Origin: Bacillota bacterium
Lineage (GTDB): Bacteria; Bacillota_A; Clostridia; Clostridiales; Clostridiaceae
DNA length: 9,194 bases
NCBI GenBank assembly: GCA_021780795.1
Contig: JAJXYA010000324.1
Span: 1 to 9,194 of the forward strand
Reading direction: 5' to 3'
Shown: one piece after another, positions 1 through 6,864 of the stretch
How the letters are laid out: every line of letters begins with the position of its first letter
How positions within the stretch are numbered: position 1 is the stretch's first letter
Notes under the pieces: model-generated
The model's input: the letters and a program-made list of their open reading frames with translations, nothing else
What the model was told of the DNA's origin: nothing
Databases searched by the model: none
Program-made: the position numbers and the translations under genes

Positions 1-1
1 T

Positions 2-862
2 AACAAAATGAATTATAAAATTTTGGTGCTTCATCAAAGACCACTTTTGCAAGACAATAGCAATTTTGCTTATATGATACAGGGAATTGAGCGTGCTCTT
101 CAAAATATGGATATATACTATCACACAGAATTTATTGATAAGAATATCCAAGATAAAATGCAACTTCCATATAAATTGTTAAAAGAGAATGATTTTAATG
201 GAATAATTTTCATTGGAAAATTTAATGATAATTATATAGGCATTTTAAAGCAGAAAGTTAAAAATCAAATTTTTTATACTGGATATTCCCCTTCCTGCGA
301 TTTTGACAGTGTTTGGTTTAATTTCAATAATGGAGGATATAAGCAATGTGAGTATTTAATAAAAAATGGACATAAGGATATTGGGTTTTTAGGAAGGCGC
401 AGTATTTTGTTTAGAAATAAAGAAAAAGTACTTGGTATAACTTCTGCCCTTGAAGATTACGATATACCTATTAGGACAGAACTCTTTACTTATATTGAAG
501 AAAATTTCGAAGATAATTTTGAATCATCAGTTATGAATTTATTTATGTCAGAACATAAGCCTTCTGCAATAATATGCCAAGGAGACTTTATAGCTGTAAA
601 GTTAATTAATCTCCTTTATAAAAAAGGAATTAAAGTACCAGAAGATATATCTATTATTAGTAGTGGTAATACTGAAATGTCGTCTTTAACCCTTCCAGCA
701 CTTACAACTTTAGATTTAAACATCGAATATTCCTGTGAAATAGCGGTGGAGCTCCTTTTAAAAAGGATTAATAACCCTAATAAACCTTGCGAAAGCATAA
801 CTATTAATAGTACTTTAATTTCAAGAGAATCTGTTAAAAGCCTTGTTAAATTAAACTCATAA
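2..862 (+). CDS. LacI/GalR-family transcriptional regulator, effector-binding domain, 5' partial
   Basis: This is the sugar-binding-protein-like (periplasmic binding protein fold) domain of a LacI/GalR regulator. The frame is open to the window edge. The first ATG (base 8) has no ribosome binding site in the seven bases before it. The protein begins at the first core strand (KILVLHQ) with no helix-turn-helix, so the roughly 55-residue DNA-binding head probably lies off the left edge. Numbered from that ATG, family landmarks are GGYKQCEYLIKNGHKDIGFLG (109-129), ICQGDFIAVKLINLLYKKGIKVPEDISII (189-217), PALTTLDL (230-237) and the C-terminal LISRESVKSL (270-279). The usual GFD[DN] motif reads SSGN (218-221), and the usual VxxDNxxGG reads VWFNFNNGG, so the ligand may not be a typical sugar. 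It ends 13 bases before the exporter gene pair and probably belongs to, and controls, that operon. Family assignment is firm; ligand and targets are unknown. Confidence 0.88.
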   Translation, partial: NKMNYKILVLHQRPLLQDNSNFAYMIQGIERALQNMDIYYHTEFIDKNIQDKMQLPYKLLKENDFNGIIFIGKFNDNYIGILKQKVKNQIFYTGYSPSCDFDSVWFNFNNGGYKQCEYLIKNGHKDIGFLGRRSILFRNKEKVLGITSALEDYDIPIRTELFTYIEENFEDNFESSVMNLFMSEHKPSAIICQGDFIAVKLINLLYKKGIKVPEDISIISSGNTEMSSLTLPALTTLDLNIEYSCEIAVELLLKRINNPNKPCESITINSTLISRESVKSLVKLNS

Positions 863-868
863 AGGAGG
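861..868 (+). promoter_or_regulatory. Ribosome binding site of the first exporter gene
   Basis: AAAGGAGG lies seven bases before the ATG at 876 and overlaps the TAA stop of the regulator gene (860-862). The overlap suggests translational coupling, and there is no room for a separate promoter between the two genes. Confidence 0.85.
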
Positions 869-875
869 TACCTAA

Positions 876-2630
876 ATGGGAAAGAACATAATAATAGAGT
901 TTATTAAAAAACATAAAAAATCATATATTATTGGTATTCTCTTTATGCTATTAACAGCATATATTCAGTCACTTTTCCCTAGAGTTCTAGGCAATACCAT
1001 TGATATATTGAAAACTGAAAATTTTGCTTTTAATCTTGTAAAAATTAAAATAATATACATACTTTTAATTGCTATTGGAACTTTTATAAGTACGTACGCA
1101 TGGAGGAATTTAATTGTAGTAAATGCTAGAAATCTTGAATGTCATCTTCGTGAAAGATTATATAATCAATTTCAGAAACTATCTCCGGAATTTTATAATC
1201 AAAGGAAAACTGGAGATTTAATAGCTTATGCTATAAACGATATTTCTGCTGTGAGAATGGCTTTGGGACCAGCAACGGCCATGACAATAAATGCTATTGT
1301 TATTTGCAGCATTTCTATATATTCCATGTCAAAGATTGTGAATTTAAAGCTTACTTTGATGACATTAATTCCAATTCCCTTTATCATATTTTTCATGATG
1401 AAAATAGGACAGCTTGTTCAAAAACGGTTTAGAAAGGTTCAAGAGAATTTTTCATCTATCTCTGGTAGAGTTCAAGAAAATATATATGGAATTAGAGTAA
1501 TAAAATCTTATGTTCAGGAAGAGGCTGAGGCTGAGAAATTCGAAGTATTAAACGACGCAATGATGGATTCTAATCTTGATATGGTAAAGGCATCTTCCTT
1601 TCTCTCACCTGTAATTGAAATCTCTTTTAGCATAAGCTTTGTTATGAATCTTATTATAGGTGGTAATATGGTGTTAAATGGAATTATAACTCTTGGAGAT
1701 TTTATCGCCTTTAACGGATATTTAACTATGATAATGCGGCCCATAATTTCCATAGGACGAGTTATAAATATATTTCAAAGAGGTATTGCTTCAATAAAAA
1801 GATTAGATGAAATATTTAATGTAAATCCTGAAGTTAAGGATGGAGTAAAAATGATAAGTAGCGCTATTGAGGGTGAAATAGAATTCAACAATCTGAGTTT
1901 TTCCTATGGTGATTCAGGAAAAAAAGCTCTAAAAAACATTAAACTAAAAATACCTAAGGGCTACACCATTGGAATCATAGGAAAAACTGCTTCAGGTAAA
2001 ACCACCCTTTCAAACCTATTATTAAAACTTTTTATATCATCTCGAGAAGAAATATTTATTGACTCAGTGGACATAAATGACTATTCCCTAGAAACGCTAA
2101 GAAGTAGCATTGGGTATGTACCTCAAGATAACTTCCTATTTTCTGCATCCATTAAAGATAATATAAAGTTTTTCAAGGATATATATACAGATGAAGAGGT
2201 TGAAAAAGCTGCACAAATGAGTTCCATATATGAAAGCATTATGGATTTTCCTAAGGGATTTGATACTATGCTTGGAGAACGTGGTGTTAATCTATCTGGC
2301 GGTCAAAAACAACGTATTTCCATAGCTCGAGCTATTATTAAAAACCCACCAATACTCATTTTAGATGATTCCCTTTCAGCAGTAGACACTATTACTGAAT
2401 CAAAAGTGCTTAAGAACATAAAAAAATCAAGAAAAGGGAAAACCACAATAATTATTGCTCATAGAATTTCTACAATAAAACATGCAGATTTTATTATAGT
2501 CTTAGATGAAGGTAAGATATGTGAAAATGGAACTCATAATGAGCTTATAGAGAAGGGAGGACTATATTATGAAACTTACAAGTCTCAACATAAAGATGCA
2601 CAAAAAAAATCTCAGTGGGAAGCGTCATAG
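876..2630 (+). CDS. ABC exporter half-transporter (membrane domain plus ATPase), degenerate-site subunit, BmrC/YheI-like
   Basis: This 584-residue half-transporter has an N-terminal six-helix exporter domain (about 15-310) and a C-terminal ATPase. Visible motifs are the A-loop Tyr in FSYGD (342-346), Walker A GKTASGKT (369-376, with Ala at the usual central Gly), Q-loop Gln417, an intact LSGGQ (473-477), Walker B ILILDD (493-498) and the switch His529. Position 498, normally the catalytic Glu, is Asp, so this subunit's own Walker A/B site should hydrolyse ATP poorly. The next gene carries the complementary pattern, so the two should form a heterodimer in the cytoplasmic membrane. Known relatives such as BmrC/BmrD, LmrC/LmrD and TM287/TM288 export drugs or other amphipathic compounds. 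The start is fixed by the strong ribosome binding site at 861-868. The substrate cannot be read from the sequence. The C-terminal tail (about 570-584) is Lys/Gln-rich and encoded in the overlap with the next gene. Confidence 0.93.
   Translation: MGKNIIIEFIKKHKKSYIIGILFMLLTAYIQSLFPRVLGNTIDILKTENFAFNLVKIKIIYILLIAIGTFISTYAWRNLIVVNARNLECHLRERLYNQFQKLSPEFYNQRKTGDLIAYAINDISAVRMALGPATAMTINAIVICSISIYSMSKIVNLKLTLMTLIPIPFIIFFMMKIGQLVQKRFRKVQENFSSISGRVQENIYGIRVIKSYVQEEAEAEKFEVLNDAMMDSNLDMVKASSFLSPVIEISFSISFVMNLIIGGNMVLNGIITLGDFIAFNGYLTMIMRPIISIGRVINIFQRGIASIKRLDEIFNVNPEVKDGVKMISSAIEGEIEFNNLSFSYGDSGKKALKNIKLKIPKGYTIGIIGKTASGKTTLSNLLLKLFISSREEIFIDSVDINDYSLETLRSSIGYVPQDNFLFSASIKDNIKFFKDIYTDEEVEKAAQMSSIYESIMDFPKGFDTMLGERGVNLSGGQKQRISIARAIIKNPPILILDDSLSAVDTITESKVLKNIKKSRKGKTTIIIAHRISTIKHADFIIVLDEGKICENGTHNELIEKGGLYYETYKSQHKDAQKKSQWEAS
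2553..2560 (+). promoter_or_regulatory. Ribosome binding site inside the upstream gene that sets the start at 2569
   Basis: AAGGGAGG lies eight bases before the ATG at 2569, inside the 3' end of the first exporter gene. The next in-frame Met codon (2596) has no comparable site, so 2569 is preferred even though it makes a 62-base overlap. Confidence 0.8.
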
Positions 2631-4368
2631 AATCAATAGTTTTAAAAGACTTTTGGCGTTAACAAAACCGCATCTTAATAAAATAATTTTGGCTGCATTA
2701 TGTGTAACGATTGTAAATGCTGCAGAACTTTTAAAACCCTATATATTGAAGCTTGTTATAGATGATTTTTTAATAAAGAAGGTATCCCAAAATGGTATAT
2801 ACTCTATAACTTCTATGGGAATAATATATTTTATTGTTGCGGCTATCGGTGGATTATCTTCCTTTACACAAGTAAATTTAATAAATAAAGCTGGTCAAGA
2901 AATTATGAGGAATTTAAGGAGGAAAGTATTTAGAACAATACAATTTCTTCCACTATCTTATCTTGACAAGACCTCCTCTGGAAGACTTATAACAAGAGCC
3001 ACAAATGATGTGGAAGCTTTAAGTGAAATGTATACTGATGTAATTATCAGTTTGTTTAAAGATGTCTTCTTACTTATAGGTATAGTATATGCTATGCTTG
3101 CACTTGATGTAAAATTGGCCCTTATCTCATTCTCCGTTGTGCCCATGATGTTTTTTATTATTTTTATGTTAAAAAATAAGATTAAAAAGAATTTTTCAAA
3201 AATGAAAAGCTTAATAGGCAGAATTAACGGATTTATGGCTGAGAATATTTCAGGAATGAAAGTAATACAAATATTTACGGCTGAAAAAGAAAAAAATGAT
3301 GAATTTTTAAAACTAAACCATGAGTACTTTAAAAGCACGTTATTTCAAGTTAGGATGAACAGTATTTTAAGACCTGCAGCGGATATTTTTCAAAGCCTTG
3401 CGGTAGCAATTATACTATGGTATTCCATGAGTAAAATCGCAAGTCATACTATAGAGATAGGCGTGCTTTTCGCTTTTACAACCTATATAAAACAATTTTT
3501 TAATCCAATTTCCGATCTTGCGGATAACTATACTACTATTCAATCAGCTTTGGTTTCTGCAGAACGAATTTTTGAACTTCTAGATGAGGAAAATTCTCTA
3601 GAAGATTTAGATACAGGCATGAGCATTGAACGTTTAGATGGGGATATAGAATTTAAAGATGTATGGTTTTCATACAATGATACAGATTGGATATTAAAGA
3701 ATGTAAGTTTTAAAGTTAAAAAGGGAGAGACTGTTGCATTTATAGGAGAAACAGGTGCAGGAAAAACAACAATAATTAGTCTGATAAGCGGATTTTATAA
3801 AATCCAAAAGGGTGAGATACTAATAGATGGAATTAATGTCAATGATATAAAAAAGAAGGACTTAAGAAAAAGTATATCGGTTGTTCTTCAAGATGTATTT
3901 TTATTTTCAGGAGATGTAAAATCTAATGTTATATTAAATGATAATATAAGCGAAAAGACCTTAACTGATTCCCTTAAAACTACTTGTGTTTTAGATTTTG
4001 TAAATGGTTTGCCTGGAGGAATACATGCAGCTGTTATGGAAAGAGGAGCCACATTTTCAGCGGGTCAGAAGCAGCTTCTGTCATTTTCTAGGGCCCTTGC
4101 TCATTCACCATCCATATTTATATTAGATGAAGCTACCGCAAATATAGATACACATACTGAAAAGTTAATACAAAAGGTTATTGAGGAAGTGGCTCAAGAT
4201 AGAACTACACTTATTATTGCACATAGATTATCAACTATAAGAAATGCAAATAAAATAGTGGTGCTAAAGCATGGAGAAATTATAGAAGTAGGAAATCATG
4301 ATGAGCTTATTTGCATAGATGGATATTATAAAGAAATGATCCACGGTGATATAAAGGTTGCAAACTAA
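2569..4368 (+). CDS. ABC exporter half-transporter (membrane domain plus ATPase), consensus-site subunit, BmrD/YheH-like
   Basis: This 599-residue protein has a six-helix exporter domain (about 35-335) and an ATPase domain. Motifs are A-loop Tyr in WFSYND (366-371), Walker A GETGAGKT (393-400), Q-loop Gln440, signature FSAGQ (496-500) in place of LSGGQ, Walker B FILDE with catalytic Glu521, ANIDT D-loop and switch His552. Its Walker A/B pairs with the intact LSGGQ of the preceding protein to form the active ATP site. Its altered signature pairs with the preceding protein's Asp-containing Walker B to form the degenerate site. Both halves are therefore probably needed for export. The gene overlaps the previous one by 62 bases in another frame, which favours coupled, balanced synthesis. 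The first 20 or so residues are Lys/Arg-rich and precede the first helix. A strong terminator hairpin begins immediately after the stop codon. Confidence 0.93.
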   Translation: MKLTSLNIKMHKKNLSGKRHRINSFKRLLALTKPHLNKIILAALCVTIVNAAELLKPYILKLVIDDFLIKKVSQNGIYSITSMGIIYFIVAAIGGLSSFTQVNLINKAGQEIMRNLRRKVFRTIQFLPLSYLDKTSSGRLITRATNDVEALSEMYTDVIISLFKDVFLLIGIVYAMLALDVKLALISFSVVPMMFFIIFMLKNKIKKNFSKMKSLIGRINGFMAENISGMKVIQIFTAEKEKNDEFLKLNHEYFKSTLFQVRMNSILRPAADIFQSLAVAIILWYSMSKIASHTIEIGVLFAFTTYIKQFFNPISDLADNYTTIQSALVSAERIFELLDEENSLEDLDTGMSIERLDGDIEFKDVWFSYNDTDWILKNVSFKVKKGETVAFIGETGAGKTTIISLISGFYKIQKGEILIDGINVNDIKKKDLRKSISVVLQDVFLFSGDVKSNVILNDNISEKTLTDSLKTTCVLDFVNGLPGGIHAAVMERGATFSAGQKQLLSFSRALAHSPSIFILDEATANIDTHTEKLIQKVIEEVAQDRTTLIIAHRLSTIRNANKIVVLKHGEIIEVGNHDELICIDGYYKEMIHGDIKVAN

Positions 4369-4423
4369 TATAAAAATGGTATGTAGAATGATTAACTTTA
4401 GCATTTTACATACCATTTTTATA
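4369..4423. terminator. Probable bidirectional rho-independent terminator between converging operons
   Basis: A perfect 17-base inverted repeat (4369-4385 with 4407-4423; core GGTATGTA/TACATACC) is extended inward by five more pairs including one G-U (4386-4390 with 4402-4406), leaving an 11-base loop. The arm ends are A-rich on one side and T-rich on the other, so either transcript would carry a U-tract after the GC-containing core. It starts at the base after the exporter stop codon and lies 83 bases beyond the histidine kinase stop, so it can serve both operons. Confidence 0.85.
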
Positions 4424-4458
4424 ATATTATTGAATTCTTATCATTTTTCAAGTTTACA

Positions 4459-4475
4459 CAAACGTTTGGACGTCC
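4459..4475. repeat. Two overlapping CG-centred palindromes, possible protein-binding site
   Basis: CAAACGTTTG (4459-4468) is a perfect 10-base palindrome. It shares its last G with GGACGTCC (4468-4475), a perfect 8-base palindrome. Both centre on ACGT in an otherwise AT-rich spacer between the terminator and the kinase stop. LacI-family operators are typically palindromes with a central CG, so a protein-binding site is possible, but the position between converging gene ends is odd for an operator. The match to the CcpA cre consensus is poor. Function unknown. Confidence 0.35.
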
Positions 4476-4505
4476 TATACCATAGTAGATATAAGTACAG
4501 TGTAA

Positions 4506-5993
4506 TTATTGCTTTTTTAAAATAAAATAGAATTTAACTCCCTTTTCTGTGTTTTCTACTCCACAACTACCGCTATGAAGTAACATTATATTTTTAACTA
4601 TTGAAAGGCCGAGACCAGTGCCCCCGAATTTCCTAGTCCTTGATTTATCAATTTTATAGAAGTTATCCCATATCTTAATTGTTTCAGCCTCATCAATCTT
4701 ATTTCCGCTATTTTCTACTTCAACACATATGTTGTCTTCTCTATTTATCATTGTTACATTAATAAATCCACCATCACCAGTATGCCTTATTGCATTAGTC
4801 ATATAATTTGTTAGTACTTGCTCAATTCTGTTCCAATCTGCATTTACTTTTATATTTTGGATTAAGTCTAATTCTAATTTAATGTTTTTTTCATTAAGTA
4901 GGGACGAAAATTTCTTAGTAACTGGCTTTACTAGCTCATGAAGAAAAAATTCTTCTTGAACTAATTTAAAATTTCCTGATTCTAATTGAGACAAATCCAG
5001 CATATCTGAAACTAAATTGTTCATTTTCTTAGATTCATCCATTATAACATCAATGAAGTATTGTTTTTCTTCTACTTCTAAAACATCATCGTTTAAAGCC
5101 ATTGTGTACCCTTCTATAAGGGTAATAGGTGTTTTAAGTTCATGAGAAACAGCTGCCACAAAGTCTTTCCTCATTTCTGTTAATTTTTTTTCTTTTTCAA
5201 TATCCTTTTCTAATTGTGTATTAGCATCTGTAAGTGAGGTTAATGCTTCATTTAAATTCTCTGATAGAAGGTTCAATGAAATAGCCAGGTCCCCTATTTC
5301 ATCTTCACTTTTAACCACACATTTTTCTGTGAAGTCAAGCTTTGACATTTTGGATGCCGTTTTAGTTATTTTTATCAATGGCTTTGCAATCATATTTGAG
5401 TAAATTAAAGAAAGCAGTAGAATAGTAATTAGTGCTCCTATATAGAAATAAAAGTAAAATTCCTTTATAACTTGAACTGCTTCATTTACTGGCTGTAGTG
5501 AAGAAAAAGCATATACAATTTCATCTTTCTTTTCATCATATAGTATACCTGCCACACTTATTACCATTTCACGGTTTTTTTCTGTAATAAAAATTAGAGG
5601 TTTTCCTTCTTCTTTAAATTTAGCGATACCGCCTCTATTTTCTATTGCATCAGACATTATCTGGTGCATAATTCTAACTTTCATAGAGTCTTTTCTTTCA
5701 TCAACTGATCTTGTAAGATATTTTAAGTTTCCTAAACTGTCACGTATAATTATTTTATAATTATTGTCTTCTTCAAAAGAACTAATTAAGTTACTCGCAT
5801 CTTCATCCTTTTGAAGTAAATCGTATTGGCTTTTGAATTTAACAAGGTTATGTTGAAGATTGTCCTTTTTCCATTTTATATAAAACTGCTCGAAAAATAC
5901 AGATTGAACTATTAAATTAGTAGTGATAAATACTATAAAAACTACAGAGGTTATAGCGAAAAGCTTTCTTGTAATAGTCTTTTTATTTTTCAT
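4506..5993 (-). CDS. Sensor histidine kinase with HAMP domain (two-component system)
   Basis: This is a 495-residue membrane kinase. Transmembrane helix 1 (about 11-33) and helix 2 (about 179-203) flank an extracytoplasmic sensor of roughly 145 residues. HAMP (about 203-253) and a short coiled coil (about 255-275) follow. HisKA holds the phosphoacceptor His284 in AAVSHELKTPI, and the HATPase_c domain has the N-box NYMTNAIRH (396-404) and GGTGLGLSIVKNI (457-469). The G1 box, usually DxGxG, reads NSGNK (428-432), so Asp and the second Gly are replaced; Gram-positive VanS-like kinases often vary here, so activity is probably kept. The ATG at 5993 follows GAGGTG at 5998-6003. The start overlaps the response regulator's end by 11 bases, so the two are partners. 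The signal is unknown. Location beside two efflux systems suggests an antimicrobial or envelope-stress sensor, which is inference. Confidence 0.93.
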   Translation of the reverse strand: MKNKKTITRKLFAITSVVFIVFITTNLIVQSVFFEQFYIKWKKDNLQHNLVKFKSQYDLLQKDEDASNLISSFEEDNNYKIIIRDSLGNLKYLTRSVDERKDSMKVRIMHQIMSDAIENRGGIAKFKEEGKPLIFITEKNREMVISVAGILYDEKKDEIVYAFSSLQPVNEAVQVIKEFYFYFYIGALITILLLSLIYSNMIAKPLIKITKTASKMSKLDFTEKCVVKSEDEIGDLAISLNLLSENLNEALTSLTDANTQLEKDIEKEKKLTEMRKDFVAAVSHELKTPITLIEGYTMALNDDVLEVEEKQYFIDVIMDESKKMNNLVSDMLDLSQLESGNFKLVQEEFFLHELVKPVTKKFSSLLNEKNIKLELDLIQNIKVNADWNRIEQVLTNYMTNAIRHTGDGGFINVTMINREDNICVEVENSGNKIDEAETIKIWDNFYKIDKSRTRKFGGTGLGLSIVKNIMLLHSGSCGVENTEKGVKFYFILKKQ

Positions 5994-6669
5994 TTTTCAC
6001 CTCGAATTTATATCCTGTCCCTCTTATAGTTGCAATAAGGTAAGATTTTTCACCTAGCTTTTCTCTCAATCTTTTTATAACAGTATCTACAGTTCTTAAA
6101 TCTCCAAAATAGTCAATACCCCATAATGCATCTAATATTTTTTCTCTACTTAATACGATTCTTTTATTAAGAATAAAATAATTTAGTAATTCAAATTCCT
6201 TTGGGGATAGATTAATTTCAAAATTGTCTACAGTAACTCTATGACTTAAATTATCGACAACTAGACCATCAAAGGTATTTTCATCCTTTAGGACAATCTC
6301 GGGGCTATAGGTCCTTCTTATAATAGCTTTTACTTTAGCAACTAATAGCTTGGGAATAAAAGGCTTAGTGATATAATGATCTGTGCCTAATTCAAACCCG
6401 AATAATTCGTCTTCTTCTTCAGATTTTGCTGTAAGCATTATAATAGGTATATTGGAAGTTTTTCTTATCTCTTTACATACATCCCATCCATCCATAATTG
6501 GCATCATTACATCTAATATAATTAAATCTATTTTACTTCTATTAAATATATTTATGGCTTCACTACCATTTTCAGCTTGTAAGATATTATATTGTTCCTT
6601 TCTTAAATATATAGACACAAGATTTCTGATTCTTTCTTCATCATCTACAATTAAAACGGTTTCATTCAT
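5983..6669 (-). CDS. OmpR/PhoB-family response regulator
   Basis: This 228-residue regulator has an N-terminal receiver domain (about 3-118) and a C-terminal winged-helix DNA-binding domain (about 130-226). Receiver landmarks are the acidic pair Asp9/Asp10, phosphoacceptor Asp53 in LIILDVMMP, Thr80 in IIMLTA and Lys102 in YITKPF, all intact. The DNA-binding domain carries LSPKEFELLNYF (154-165), LWGIDYFGDLRTVDTVIKRLREKL (182-205) and IRGTGYKFE (215-223), typical of the OmpR class. The ATG at 6669 follows AAAGGAG with about eight bases of spacing. It is first in a two-gene unit with the overlapping kinase, which should phosphorylate Asp53. The efflux operon upstream on the same strand is a plausible target, but no clear pair of direct-repeat binding sites was recognised nearby. 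Confidence 0.95.
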   Translation of the reverse strand: MNETVLIVDDEERIRNLVSIYLRKEQYNILQAENGSEAINIFNRSKIDLIILDVMMPIMDGWDVCKEIRKTSNIPIIMLTAKSEEEDELFGFELGTDHYITKPFIPKLLVAKVKAIIRRTYSPEIVLKDENTFDGLVVDNLSHRVTVDNFEINLSPKEFELLNYFILNKRIVLSREKILDALWGIDYFGDLRTVDTVIKRLREKLGEKSYLIATIRGTGYKFEVKNEK

Positions 6670-6762
6670 ATAATATTCTCCTTTATTAAATCATCATCTT
6701 TGATGCTGTAATATTAATTTTTACTTCATATCATATAATAATACCACTAATAAACATAATTT

Positions 6763-6768
6763 ATTATA
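6763..6768 (-). promoter_or_regulatory. Candidate -10 element for the response regulator-kinase unit
   Basis: On the minus strand the spacer before the response regulator contains a perfect TATAAT here, about 95 bases before the start codon. No good -35 hexamer sits 16-18 bases further upstream. In DNA this AT-rich such matches arise by chance, and weaker alternatives occur at 6730-6740. The rest of the 195-base spacer (6670-6864) holds only the terminator listed separately and a small CATC/GATG hairpin in the leader. Confidence 0.25.
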
Positions 6769-6796
6769 TTTTACCCAAAGTAAAATTCATATGAAA

Positions 6797-6830
6797 ACTT
6801 CCTCTGTAAAAGGGTGCTCACAGAGGAAGT
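6797..6830 (-). terminator. Rho-independent terminator after the efflux permease gene
   Basis: A perfect 11-base inverted repeat, ACTTCCTCTGT (6797-6807) and ACAGAGGAAGT (6820-6830), encloses a 12-base loop. On the minus strand it lies 34 bases past the permease stop, and its last arm runs into TTTT then C, a short U-tract. It separates the efflux operon from the two-component genes. The short U-tract could allow some read-through into them. Confidence 0.75.
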
Positions 6831-6864
6831 AGAAATCAATATATAAAATTTATTTTAACTAACT

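Noticed and set aside
1..875. A BmrB-like leader-peptide attenuator for the exporter pair.
   Set aside because: The space before the exporter is filled by the LacI-type gene, with only 13 bases between; any leader would lie off the left edge.
2958..3338. Long antisense ORF inside the second exporter gene, and similar antisense ORFs at 616-798, 1514-1753, 6383-6673, 7769-8056, 8134-8337 and 8971-9189.
   Set aside because: All lie opposite strongly supported genes, show no recognisable domain and have the composition expected of shadow frames.
4456..4470. Catabolite-responsive element (CcpA cre) around CAAACGTTTG.
   Set aside because: The conserved outer TG and CA positions do not match, and there is no promoter or gene start nearby.
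6685..6710. Riboswitch or attenuator in the response regulator leader.
   Set aside because: Only a 4-base CATC/GATG stem is visible in a short leader, with no terminator or recognisable aptamer fold.
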